Source: Elusimicrobiota bacterium (GTDB lineage: Bacteria; Elusimicrobiota; Elusimicrobia; F11). From it: DNA of 57,416 nucleotides. A program made the position numbers and the translations under genes. A model generated the notes under the pieces. It did no database searches, was not told the origin of the DNA, and was given only the letters and a program-made list of their open reading frames with translations. Of this stretch, positions 18,401 to 26,281 are shown one piece after another. The DNA lies in contig PLLH01000068.1 in assembly GCA_003140895.1 (NCBI GenBank), positions 1 through 57,416 on the forward strand. Reading direction: 5' to 3'. Every line of letters begins with the position of its first letter. Position 1 is the first letter of the stretch.

Positions 18401-18436
18401 GCTTGCCTTTCTCTGGACGTTCAGAGAAAGGCAAGC
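18401..18436 (+). other. Perfect 15-bp stem-loop in intergenic region
   Basis: GCTTGCCTTTCTCTG pairs perfectly with CAGAGAAAGGCAAGC around a six-base loop (GACGTT). It lies between two paralogous jelly-roll genes on the same strand. It lacks a 3' T-run, so it may be a processing or stabilising element that sets different levels of the two products, or a Rho-independent terminator of unusual form. Confidence 0.65.
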
Positions 18437-18486
18437 GGAGCGATGGGTGTCGTTGTTGACGTGATGCCTTGTTTGGGCGGGAGAAG

Positions 18487-19644
18487 ATGATCAAAAAGAA
18501 TAAACTGAGGGCGTTGTGTGCGGTGGGAGGCCTTGTTCTCCTGCCTCCTTCTGTTTTTTCTAAAGCGCGTCCGCCGGAGCCGACCAAACGAGTTGAAAAG
18601 TATTCTCTCTCCACGGGAGAAATGCTTGAAATCCCGTCGAGGAAAGTGCAATTGCCTTTCACTTTGTACGGGGACGGAGGGCTCAAGAATCCCGCTTTTA
18701 TTCCCAGTGGATACATGGGAGACACGGTTGCCCTTAAACTGTCGCCAATTTATGATTCCGCTCCTTTGGCCTCCGGGGCCCAGGGGCTGGCTTCCATTAA
18801 AATCACGTATTTACCCAAGGGAACCCAGGGATGGGCGGGTGTTTATTGGTTGTCGCCGGCGAACAATTGGGGAAGTGTCAAAGGCGCCGGCTTTGACTTT
18901 AGCAAAGCCAAGCGCCTGACGTTCTGGGTTCGAGGTAATAAAGGCGGAGAACGGATTGCCGAGGTGAAAATCGGTGGAATTTCATCCGGCGCCTATCCCG
19001 ATTCGGATCAGGTTTCTCTCGGTCCTCTTAAACTTTCCACCACGTGGGATCAATACACAATGAATCTTGAAGGGAAGGACCTTCGGCACATCATCGGCGG
19101 GTTTTCTTTTGTGGTGCGGCGGTCCGATAATCCAAGGGGAGCCGTTTTTTTCATTGATGAAATCGTTTTCAGCGGAGACAGGGAGGATGGGACGCCGCTC
19201 CCGACGCCCACGCCGTCCCCAACGCCCCGAGATCGTTTTTCTGTGAGCCGCAGTTCCGCTTCCTATCAATTCACCTATGAATTGGGTGTGGCCACGCCGC
19301 TCATCAAAGAATCCATTCCATATGAGAGCGCCAAAACGGCTTTCTCGGATCAAACCATCAACATTCTGAAAGACATTATTCGTTTGGCGGAACAACGTCC
19401 CAAAAGTTATGTGGTGATCGCCGGTCACACGGATAACGTGGGGCCTGCCGACGTGAACAAGGGTATTTCTCAGGAACGCGCCAAGGCCGTGGCCGATTAT
19501 CTTCAAGCCAATGGATTAAATACAGGTCGGATGGCCATCGTTGGATACGGAGCCGATCGTCCGCTCGCGGTGGATTCAAACAAGACCGAGAACGGTCGTC
19601 GGGCCAACCGCCGAGTCGAGGTTCTTTTATATGAGGATCAATAA
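18487..19644 (+). CDS. Jelly-roll domain protein with C-terminal OmpA peptidoglycan-binding domain
   Basis: About 385 aa from the ATG at 18487; the track start is an upstream TTG. A signal peptide (LRALCAVGGLVLLPPSVFS) is followed by a domain closely related to the preceding gene (GWAGVYWLSPANNWGS, LTFWVRGNKGGE, LRHIIGGFSFVV, FFIDEIVF; about residues 45-235). A Pro/Thr linker (TPTPSPTP) leads to an OmpA_C domain (VVIAGHTDNVG, ISQERAKAVADYL, GYGADRP, ENGRRANRRVEV). The OmpA_C aspartate and arginines that bind peptidoglycan are present. It would fix a presumed sugar-binding domain to the cell wall under the outer membrane. Confidence 0.82.
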   Translation: MIKKNKLRALCAVGGLVLLPPSVFSKARPPEPTKRVEKYSLSTGEMLEIPSRKVQLPFTLYGDGGLKNPAFIPSGYMGDTVALKLSPIYDSAPLASGAQGLASIKITYLPKGTQGWAGVYWLSPANNWGSVKGAGFDFSKAKRLTFWVRGNKGGERIAEVKIGGISSGAYPDSDQVSLGPLKLSTTWDQYTMNLEGKDLRHIIGGFSFVVRRSDNPRGAVFFIDEIVFSGDREDGTPLPTPTPSPTPRDRFSVSRSSASYQFTYELGVATPLIKESIPYESAKTAFSDQTINILKDIIRLAEQRPKSYVVIAGHTDNVGPADVNKGISQERAKAVADYLQANGLNTGRMAIVGYGADRPLAVDSNKTENGRRANRRVEVLLYEDQ

Positions 19645-19647
19645 AAC

Positions 19648-20316
19648 ATGTCGATAAGATTTCATCGTAGGGCGTTTTTTCTCCTCGTGGGGCTCTTGGC
19701 GTTTGCGGGGTGCCGGAAGAATCCGATTGAAAAATTGTCAAACACATTGGCGGACGGGGCTTTGCCGCAATCAAGCGGTACGTTCGTTCTCTATGACGAC
19801 GAGGTGAAAACGGGTGGCGGGGCCGGGTTTATTCCCGGCGGGGAGAATCAGTCCATCAGTTTTGATGATCAGGCGTCACCGGAACAGGGGTATCGCGATA
19901 TTCGCTATATTTGGAGCGGCGCCGATGTGATGGGGTCGACAGAGACGGAACATTTGTTTGCCGGCTTTTCCATGCTGGTCTCGCCGGATTTTACGGCGTT
20001 CAATACGACGCCGGCCCGGGATTTATCGGCTCCGGGGTATACGTCAGTGAAATTGTTTGTCAAAGGGTCTCTTTCAACCGGGACCACTCTGCGCGTTGAA
20101 GGGCCGTCAACCGGCGCTTCTAATTTTGTGGCGGCACGGATCGAGCCAACGCTGACGTCCGACTGGCAGGAAGTGACCCTTCCCATTCCCGCCTCCGATT
20201 TCTCACGTGTGAAGGTGTTTCTGACGGTGTCTCTCCAGTACGCTCAGCCCCCCCGGACCACAGCTCCGGGGAACGGCGGCGTCGTCTATTTGGATAATAT
20301 TCGCTATGTTAAATAA
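19648..20316 (+). CDS. Lipoprotein with jelly-roll (carbohydrate-binding-like) domain
   Basis: 222 aa. The lipobox is clear: FFLLVGLLAFAGC. The remainder is a beta-rich domain of the kind seen in the two preceding genes but more divergent (FVLYDDEVKTGGGAGFIPGG, VKLFVKGSLSTGTTL, DWQEVTLPIPASDF, GGVVYLDNIRYVK). It starts 3 bp after the OmpA-domain gene and overlaps the next gene by 11 bp, so it belongs to the same unit. It is probably membrane-anchored and faces the periplasm or surface. Confidence 0.72.
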   Translation: MSIRFHRRAFFLLVGLLAFAGCRKNPIEKLSNTLADGALPQSSGTFVLYDDEVKTGGGAGFIPGGENQSISFDDQASPEQGYRDIRYIWSGADVMGSTETEHLFAGFSMLVSPDFTAFNTTPARDLSAPGYTSVKLFVKGSLSTGTTLRVEGPSTGASNFVAARIEPTLTSDWQEVTLPIPASDFSRVKVFLTVSLQYAQPPRTTAPGNGGVVYLDNIRYVK

Positions 20317-20905
20317 TCGAACTCTGATCTCATTTTTACTTCTTCTGGCGCTCGTGGCCCCCGTCGCCCCGGTTCGCGCGGAAGAACCGTCCAATGACTA
20401 TTTTAAGAAGGGGGCACCGGGGAAAGGCGTTTTGGATGAAGCGGCCACGTCCATCTTCGGCCGTGTTTTTGGGTTCAGCAAGGCCGAGTCGGAAATTGAT
20501 TATCATGTCGTCGAGCTTTATCGGCCTTCCCCCGCCGCGGCGGCGGTTCGGTCCGCCTTGATTCCCGGTTGGGGACAGTCCTACAACAAACAACAAGTGA
20601 AAGGGGCCCTTTTTTTCCTTTCCTTTGCGGCCGCCACCTACGGGTCCATCAGCCTCTATCAAAAGTCAAACAATTCCTATCATTCTTACATCCAAAACGG
20701 CCAAAAAGACGACCCCCGTTACGACGATTATTCCAGCGAAAGAACCCAGGCGTATATGTTGGGCGGGACCGCGGCCCTCTTGTGGGGGGTTTCGATGATT
20801 GACGCTTATATTCACGGGTATGCTCCTCTCTGGTCTGACAATTCGGCTGTTCAGATCGCTTTGGTTCCCGGAGAAGGATCAGTGGTCTGGAGAAAACGGT
20901 TCTAA
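20306..20905 (+). CDS. DUF5683-like membrane protein
   Basis: 199 aa with a signal or anchor segment (TLISFLLLLALVAPVAPV). The motif ALIPGWGQSYNKQQVKGALF, followed by a second hydrophobic helix and a Ser/Tyr-rich region, matches the DUF5683 family found in Bacteroidetes and related diderms, whose function is unknown. A third hydrophobic segment (AYMLGGTAALLWGVSMIDAY) precedes the C-terminus. It overlaps the lipoprotein gene by 11 bp and the next gene starts one base after its stop. Confidence 0.72.
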   Translation: MLNNRTLISFLLLLALVAPVAPVRAEEPSNDYFKKGAPGKGVLDEAATSIFGRVFGFSKAESEIDYHVVELYRPSPAAAAVRSALIPGWGQSYNKQQVKGALFFLSFAAATYGSISLYQKSNNSYHSYIQNGQKDDPRYDDYSSERTQAYMLGGTAALLWGVSMIDAYIHGYAPLWSDNSAVQIALVPGEGSVVWRKRF

Positions 20906-20906
20906 T

Positions 20907-21860
20907 ATGGCTATGAAAAGTTCATCTCGTTTGTTGATGGGGGCGATGGTTCGGACGGCGCCGATGGTCGGCGTGGTCCTGTTGGGCGCCTGTGTATTTG
21001 GTGGCTGCCATAAAAAAAATCGGTTTGAGGCCAATACGTACAATTTCACGATTGATCCTCCGGCGGTGACGGTGGTGAAGGGGGCAACGCAAGTATTTAC
21101 GGCCCACGCCACGTCTAAAGCGGGTGAAATTGATGTGAGCCCAACTTGGACGGTGTCCCCTTCAAACATGACCCTTCCGACGGGGGAAGTCGTTAATACG
21201 GTTTCGTTCTTAACGTCGAGCATCGGTACGTCTGTTCGATTGACTCCTTTGGCGTTGGGGGATATCGTTTTGACCGCGTCCGCCAATGGGATGCAAACCA
21301 CGGCCTCCGCGGCGGTTGTGACTTATCAGCCCATTGCGACCAACTTTGATGTTTATATGGACGCTCTCCCGACCGGCTCGGGTATCCTCGCGGACATTTA
21401 TGTGACGCCCGGAACCAGCTATCTGTCGCAAATGGCGTCCGGATATACGCCGCAAGGTGTCAATTATCAGCATGTCGAAGCGGGGCCCATTGGATATTTT
21501 TGGGGTGTGACGCTCGATAAAAACAATGCCGGGTTCAAAGTGGATTTGAGCAGTATGACCGGAGGATCACTCAAATTTTCCATTCGGCTTGGCCGGGCGA
21601 TTAACCCAGGAGAATTTATCAGGGTGACGGTTGAAGATACTCTTGGAGCGAAAGGTTTGGCGACCTCTTCAGTGGTTGGTAAGTGGGCCGGTTTCGATCC
21701 GACCCTGACGAATGTGTGGCAGGAAGTCACGATCCAGTTGTCCGGGTTTATCCCGGGCATTAATAAGACACGTGTCAAAGTTCCCTTTGGAATGTCGTTC
21801 GATGGCAATATATCGGGCCCTCTAACTCTGGACGTAGATGCGGTCAGATGGCAAAAGTGA
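20907..21860 (+). CDS. Lipoprotein with Ig-like and jelly-roll domains
   Basis: About 317 aa from the ATG at 20907, one base after the previous stop; the track start at 20799 lies inside the upstream gene. The N-terminus ends in a lipobox-like VFGGC. A bacterial Ig-like domain follows (FTIDPPAVTVVKGATQVFTA, about residues 45-145), then a jelly-roll-type domain (GSLKFSIRLGRAINPGEFI, VWQEVTIQLSGF, PLTLDVDAVRWQK). This Ig plus jelly-roll order also appears in the 1051-aa protein downstream. It closes the carbohydrate-binding-like gene run. Confidence 0.7.
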   Translation: MAMKSSSRLLMGAMVRTAPMVGVVLLGACVFGGCHKKNRFEANTYNFTIDPPAVTVVKGATQVFTAHATSKAGEIDVSPTWTVSPSNMTLPTGEVVNTVSFLTSSIGTSVRLTPLALGDIVLTASANGMQTTASAAVVTYQPIATNFDVYMDALPTGSGILADIYVTPGTSYLSQMASGYTPQGVNYQHVEAGPIGYFWGVTLDKNNAGFKVDLSSMTGGSLKFSIRLGRAINPGEFIRVTVEDTLGAKGLATSSVVGKWAGFDPTLTNVWQEVTIQLSGFIPGINKTRVKVPFGMSFDGNISGPLTLDVDAVRWQK

Positions 21861-21890
21861 TGCTCTAAATTAATAATTGCCCATTGAAAT

Positions 21891-21918
21891 TTGGCTATTC
21901 AAACGCTTTAATTATAAT
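21891..21918 (+). promoter_or_regulatory. Candidate sigma-70 promoter upstream of the cytoplasmic binding protein gene
   Basis: TTGGCT is separated by 16 bp from a perfect TATAAT. The ATG at 21930 is only 11 bp after the -10 box, so either the transcript is nearly leaderless or the element is fortuitous. An in-frame TGA sits at 21921. Confidence 0.35.
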
Positions 21919-21929
21919 GATGAGGGAAA

Positions 21930-23237
21930 ATGATCATTAGAAGCAGCCGTCGGCTCAATCGAACCGAACTCAATTTTTGGGTGATGCCTAACGCGGGCTT
22001 TGCCACTCGCCCTATTTTGGACCAGTATATCCAGGAATTTGAAAAACGACGGCCTGATGTCAAAGTCAATTTAACCATTCATCCCTGGTCCCTCTCATGG
22101 AATCGGTTGATGGACGTCATCAAAGGACGGTTTACGGGAATCCCACCGGATGTCGTTCAAATCGGGACCACCTGGGTCGCCACGCTGGCGTACTTGGGCG
22201 CCCTTGATAAGATTCCGCAGGAAAATGTTCTTCCCGAGGAAGACAAGAATTCCGCTTACATTTGGGATCCCGGCGCCCAAAGTGAAACCGGGAAAGAGTT
22301 GTTCTGCGTCCCATGGTTTATCGATATCCGCGTTCTTTACTACCGAAAAGATTTGTTTCAACAATTGAACATTCCCGTCGAATCTCTTTTTGATTGGAAA
22401 GGGTTTTCAGAGGCGTGCGCTGAAATCCTTAAGCATCTTCGCCGGGGGGGGCCCGTCTCGAATATTATCGCTCCCGTGGCGATCCCGGGGCAAAAGCTGG
22501 GCGTGCTCATGCACGACTTGGCTCCCTGGATTTGGGAGGCCGGCGGTGATTTTTGCTCGGACGATCTGATGCGCGGCCATTTTGATGATGCGGCCACCAT
22601 GCGCGGGTGCCAGTTCTACTTCGATCTCATTCAACAGGGGTTTATGCCGCTTCCGGCCAACGATTTGCCTCAGGGTAATTTTTTCACGGGACACTACGCC
22701 ATGCAGTTTTCCGGCAGTTGGCCGGTGGAGACGTATTTGAATCCAAACAGCCAATATTGTTCAAGGGAGGTGGCGGAGAATTTTGCCGTAGCCCTCCTTC
22801 CCGCCGGCCCGCAGGGCCGCTACACCTTCTTAGGCGGAAGTAATCTGGCCGTGTCGTCCGTCTGTCAAAAAACAGATTTGGCATGGGAATTCATCCACTT
22901 TTTGACGGAACCGTCCCGGCAACTGGAGCACGCCAAGGCGATCGGTTCCTTGCCGGCTCGCATCGCTAGCATGGAGAAGTTGTTCGATAAACATCCGGAG
23001 GCCAAGAAAGTGTTTTGGGATTCGATTGGCCACGCCCGGCGCCTTCCGCGGTTGATCCCCCTGGGGTCGGTTGAGCAAATTATTTCGAAGATGTGCGGCC
23101 GCCTGCTCGCCCTGATTCGGGCCGGCGATTACAATCACAAACGGTTGCAGGACCAGATGCAAATGGTGAACGACGATATCAATTCCGTATTGTCGCTCCA
23201 CCGATATGGTTCGGTTCCCACTGAGAAGGTGCCCTAA
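21930..23237 (+). CDS. Solute-binding-protein family 1 homologue without a signal peptide
   Basis: 435 aa with the fold of sugar-ABC binding proteins: LNFWVMPNAGFATRPILDQY, PPDVVQIGTTWVATL, VPWFIDIRVLYYRKDLF, MQFSGSWPVETY and FLGGSNLAVSS. Unlike the lipoprotein at 10409, it starts directly at the mature domain. An in-frame TGA lies 9 bp upstream of the ATG, so no signal peptide has been missed and the protein should stay in the cytoplasm. Its stop overlaps the start of the diguanylate cyclase gene by one base (TAATG). It may therefore be a cytoplasmic ligand sensor feeding the cyclase; this is inference. Confidence 0.82.
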   Translation: MIIRSSRRLNRTELNFWVMPNAGFATRPILDQYIQEFEKRRPDVKVNLTIHPWSLSWNRLMDVIKGRFTGIPPDVVQIGTTWVATLAYLGALDKIPQENVLPEEDKNSAYIWDPGAQSETGKELFCVPWFIDIRVLYYRKDLFQQLNIPVESLFDWKGFSEACAEILKHLRRGGPVSNIIAPVAIPGQKLGVLMHDLAPWIWEAGGDFCSDDLMRGHFDDAATMRGCQFYFDLIQQGFMPLPANDLPQGNFFTGHYAMQFSGSWPVETYLNPNSQYCSREVAENFAVALLPAGPQGRYTFLGGSNLAVSSVCQKTDLAWEFIHFLTEPSRQLEHAKAIGSLPARIASMEKLFDKHPEAKKVFWDSIGHARRLPRLIPLGSVEQIISKMCGRLLALIRAGDYNHKRLQDQMQMVNDDINSVLSLHRYGSVPTEKVP

Positions 23238-24757
23238 TGTCGGCGCGCGCGCTTCTTCTCTATGAGCGGTTCATTCGGGAACTCCACCAGAATCTCCAAT
23301 TGGCCGGAGGACTGGAGGAAACGCTGGAAGCGGGGCTCGGTTTTTTAATGTCTCGTTTGAAGGTTGAGAACGCCGGCGTTTTCTGGTGGGACAAAGTGAG
23401 GAGCGCCTTGGTCATGCAATACGCGTTCCATGCCGGGACGTTGATGGAAGGGGAAGAGGAAATCCTGATCAACGCCAACAGTCAATTGAATGTTCTTGTG
23501 CTCGAATCCCGCTGCGTGGTGCTTTCGAAAAGCAATCCCTGGATCGTTTATGTTCCTTTGCGGGCGAAGGGGGAATTTGTCGGCGCCTTGCGATTGGAAC
23601 GGCGGCATCCTTTTCCCAAAGGCATGGTTTTTTCGTCGTTGCCCTCCATCCACGCGGATTTAAAACGGGAGTTCCGCGACTATCCGTTTTTGGATGACAT
23701 TTCCGCTCATTTCTCTTTGCATTTGCAGCGTGTTTTTCTTGTCGACGAATCCCGGCGGAAGGAACAACGGTTCCAGGCCGAAGCCGACGTGGCCAAAGCG
23801 GTTGTTGAGACGCCTCGGTTGAAGGACATGTTGGAGGCGGTGTCGCGGGGCATTATTATCCACATGGGGTTTGATCGTATCCGGTTCTATTTAACCGACT
23901 CGGCCCGGTCTGAATTAAGAGGGATTTTAGGCCTTCAGGTTCCCGGCCGGTTCCTCAATTTGGAAAGTGAAAAATATGTTTTAACCCCCGGGACCAATTT
24001 TTTGGTTGATGTCGTTCTGGGCGGAGGAGGGGAAGTTCGCCAGGATCCATCCGGGGACCAGGTGGTGTACGTGCCGATCATGATCAGCGGGCAGACCGTC
24101 GGATGTATGGCGGTCGATAACTTACTCAGCCAACAGGAGATCAATCGGGAGCAGATGACGGCGCTCAAGACGCTCACGGGGCAAATTGGCATGGCCATCG
24201 CCAACGCCCGGTTGTTTGAAGACATAGAGCAGCAAGCCATCACCGATGGGTTGACGAAACTTTATGTTTACCGCTATTTCCAGCAGAGATTGAAAGAAGA
24301 ATTGGACCGGGCTGATCGATATTCCTACAGCGTGGCGTTGGTGATGATGGACGTCGATTTCTTCAAGCATTTCAATGATACGTACGGGCATCCGCTGGGA
24401 GATAAAGTTCTTGAATTCCTCTCTCATACCATTCGAGGCAATATTCGCCGCATCGATTTGGCGTCCCGTTATGGCGGCGATGAATTTGTACTCCTCCTGC
24501 CTGAAATAACGGAGCAAGAAGCCTGGCTTATGGGCGCTCGGTTGCTCAACGCCCTCAAGCATTGCTCGTTGAAAGCGCCCACGGGCGAGCTGATCAAAGT
24601 GGGGGTGACGATGGGCGTGGCTTTGTACCCTCACGATGCCGGCAATGGGCGCGATTTGATCGAATGTGCCGATAAAGCGCTCTATTGGGCCAAACGGAAC
24701 AATCGGGGAGATATTTGTTTCCATCGCAATACCGCCGCCAAAGAGAAAAAAGCCTGA
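23237..24757 (+). CDS. GAF-GAF-GGDEF diguanylate cyclase
   Basis: 506 aa, no membrane segment. Two GAF-like sensory regions (about residues 20-170 and 185-325; VYVPLRAKGEFVGALRLERR and VYVPIMISGQTVGCMAVDNL are typical core strands) precede a GGDEF domain. The active site is intact (RYGGDEFVLLLPE), with DVDFFKHFNDTYGH. An inhibitory I-site RRID lies exactly five residues before GGDEF. It should make cyclic di-GMP with product feedback. It is translationally coupled to the cytoplasmic binding protein. Confidence 0.93.
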   Translation: MSARALLLYERFIRELHQNLQLAGGLEETLEAGLGFLMSRLKVENAGVFWWDKVRSALVMQYAFHAGTLMEGEEEILINANSQLNVLVLESRCVVLSKSNPWIVYVPLRAKGEFVGALRLERRHPFPKGMVFSSLPSIHADLKREFRDYPFLDDISAHFSLHLQRVFLVDESRRKEQRFQAEADVAKAVVETPRLKDMLEAVSRGIIIHMGFDRIRFYLTDSARSELRGILGLQVPGRFLNLESEKYVLTPGTNFLVDVVLGGGGEVRQDPSGDQVVYVPIMISGQTVGCMAVDNLLSQQEINREQMTALKTLTGQIGMAIANARLFEDIEQQAITDGLTKLYVYRYFQQRLKEELDRADRYSYSVALVMMDVDFFKHFNDTYGHPLGDKVLEFLSHTIRGNIRRIDLASRYGGDEFVLLLPEITEQEAWLMGARLLNALKHCSLKAPTGELIKVGVTMGVALYPHDAGNGRDLIECADKALYWAKRNNRGDICFHRNTAAKEKKA

Positions 24758-24961
24758 AAATACCTGATTATCAGATAGTCTAAAAACCACCTTGGTTTTC
24801 CTTTTCCGCGCCGTCTGATCCCTTGCCGGATTTTACTTGCTTTTCCGTCGACAATTTTGATAAAAAGCTTTCGACGAGAGGCTTCCCTTCATTTGGTTCC
24901 CCCTAACCTAGCCGAAAAGTCGTTTTCACGCTGTGTTGATGCGTTCTTTTTCGCATAAAAT
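24758..24961. other. Intergenic region between cyclase gene and barrel gene
   Basis: The whole gap to the next start (25064) is about 306 bp. This first part holds the terminator-like hairpin listed separately and otherwise no ORF or repeat that I recognise. Confidence 0.5.
24783..24804 (+). terminator. Candidate terminator after the diguanylate cyclase gene
   Basis: AAAACCA-CCT-TGGTTTT is a 7-bp hairpin, followed by CCTTTT. It is located 26 bp after the stop codon. The stem is AT-rich, so strength is uncertain. Confidence 0.5.
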
Positions 24962-25005
24962 GTTTACAGAATGTTAACGACTTCTTAATGCGTTCTTAAT
25001 ACTGA
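24962..25005 (+). promoter_or_regulatory. Array of four 11-bp-spaced TTAA-type repeats (PhoB/OmpR-like box)
   Basis: TTTACA, TTAACG, TTAATG and TTAATA begin at 24963, 24974, 24985 and 24996: exactly 11 bp apart. Head-to-tail repeats of this spacing are bound by OmpR/PhoB-family response regulators. The last repeat overlaps the -35 position of a candidate -10 (TATAAG at 25017), the geometry expected when an activator replaces the -35 contact. A similar array lies before the giant gene. Confidence 0.6.
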
Positions 25006-25016
25006 CTAACGTAAGA

Positions 25017-25022
25017 TATAAG
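25017..25022 (+). promoter_or_regulatory. Candidate -10 element of the barrel-gene promoter
   Basis: TATAAG lies 15 bp after the last hexamer of the 11-bp array and about 42 bp before the ATG at 25064. The leader carries GAGGGAG as ribosome site. Confidence 0.4.
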
Positions 25023-25063
25023 TGAATCTGATCAACCCAATCCGTTGTTCGAGGGAGAATAAC

Positions 25064-26050
25064 ATGTACGGGCGAGTCGGCACTCCATATCGAAGACATC
25101 CCCGGGCCCAACTAGCCATTGTAGTGGGGTTGTTCCTTCTTCTGTTGAGTGTCCCCGTCTCTGCCGCCTTCCAGGAAGCTCTTTGGGGAGCGCGTCCCTC
25201 CGGAATGGCCGGCGCCTTTACCGCCCTCGCCGATGACGCCAACGCCCCCGCCTACAACCCCGCCGGTATCAGCCTCCTCCGGAAAAACGAAGCCACGTTC
25301 ATGTATGCGCAGCTCTATTCCGGGGTCAATTTCAACGCCGGAAGCGACAAATCAAATTTAGGCCTCGGATACTTCAGTTTCGCCCCCCAAATCAAAGAAC
25401 AACGCTACGGCAGTTATGCCGTCAGCCTCACCAACCTCGTCGCCACGAACCTCTACCGGGAAGACAGCTTTTCGTTGACTTTCGCCGACTCGTATCAATT
25501 CGATTCCGAATCGCAGCCGCTGTTGGGATACGGGCTTAACCTCAAGTATTTGAGGCGGTCTTTTTCAACGGACTCCCGAACGGACGCGGATCCCGTGTTC
25601 AGAGGCGGTCGCGACTCCGGCGCCATCACGGCAGACCTTGGGGCTTTGTTGCGGCCTCATTGGACCGTTTTGCCAGGCCTCAAGTTTGGTTTGTGCGCTC
25701 AAAATATTACGCAGCCGGACATGGGCTTGGCCGCCACGGATCGCGTCCCGGCTCGCTACACCCTCGGAATCGCTTACCAAGAACGCGCTTATTCTTTCTT
25801 CAACCCCGCTTTGGATATTTCCCGTCGTGACGGCCGCACGCTCATGACGGCCGCCTGGGAAGGATGGTTGGCCAAAAATACCTTTGCCTTCCGCATGGGA
25901 GGCAATGCCGACGAGCTGGGCGGCGGTCTCGGATATCAATTTCGCTTGTTTGATGGAGTTTATATGCGGTTGGATTATTCTTTGATATGGCCCTTTGATG
26001 TGAAAGGGTCCAATGGGAGCCATCGTGTTTCTATTACGACAAGTTTCTAA
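25064..26050 (+). CDS. PorV/UPF0164-like outer-membrane beta-barrel protein
   Basis: About 328 aa from the ATG at 25064 (after GAGGGAGAATAAC); the track's GTG start at 25022 is upstream. A signal peptide (LAIVVGLFLLLLSVPVSA) is followed by the hallmark of the UPF0164/PorV-PorQ family: GARPSGMAGAFTALADDANA, PAYNPAGIS. The rest is a FadL-like barrel ending FDVKGSNGSHRVSITTSF, with a terminal Phe. In type IX secretion PorV shuttles cargo at the outer membrane; related proteins occur widely in diderms without that system. It heads a block of secreted-protein genes and has the 11-bp repeat array upstream. Confidence 0.82.
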   Translation: MYGRVGTPYRRHPRAQLAIVVGLFLLLLSVPVSAAFQEALWGARPSGMAGAFTALADDANAPAYNPAGISLLRKNEATFMYAQLYSGVNFNAGSDKSNLGLGYFSFAPQIKEQRYGSYAVSLTNLVATNLYREDSFSLTFADSYQFDSESQPLLGYGLNLKYLRRSFSTDSRTDADPVFRGGRDSGAITADLGALLRPHWTVLPGLKFGLCAQNITQPDMGLAATDRVPARYTLGIAYQERAYSFFNPALDISRRDGRTLMTAAWEGWLAKNTFAFRMGGNADELGGGLGYQFRLFDGVYMRLDYSLIWPFDVKGSNGSHRVSITTSF

Positions 26051-26155
26051 CTTATCCAGATTTGTTTGGATGAACGGCCACTCGAACCTAGTTTCGATTT
26101 GGCCACGACATCATTCACCTGCAGCCAGGAGTATGGGTGGCCTGTCCACAGCGAG

Positions 26156-26184
26156 TCTTCTCGCGGGACGTCAAGGCGAGAAGA
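26156..26184 (+). other. 9-bp stem-loop in the leader of the small secreted protein gene
   Basis: TCTTCTCGC pairs perfectly with GCGAGAAGA around an 11-nt loop. Flanking GTCCA and TGGAC could form an outer helix. It lies about 100 bp before the ATG at 26282 within a 231-bp gap. A structured leader or terminator of the barrel gene is possible; no T-run follows. Confidence 0.5.
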
Positions 26185-26281
26185 AATGTTCTGGACCGCG
26201 TGATGTGGTCATTCATTCAAATAAAAAAATGAAAGTGTCCCTCGCTTATCGTGAAGGCACTTGTAATAAAGGAGAAATACA

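Noticed and set aside
26150-26185. GGGACG-TCAAGG resembling part of a c-di-GMP-I (GEMM) riboswitch
   Set aside because: Only a short fragment resembles the core; the GGCAAACC partner and the second hairpin are not present, and the segment sits in a hairpin loop.
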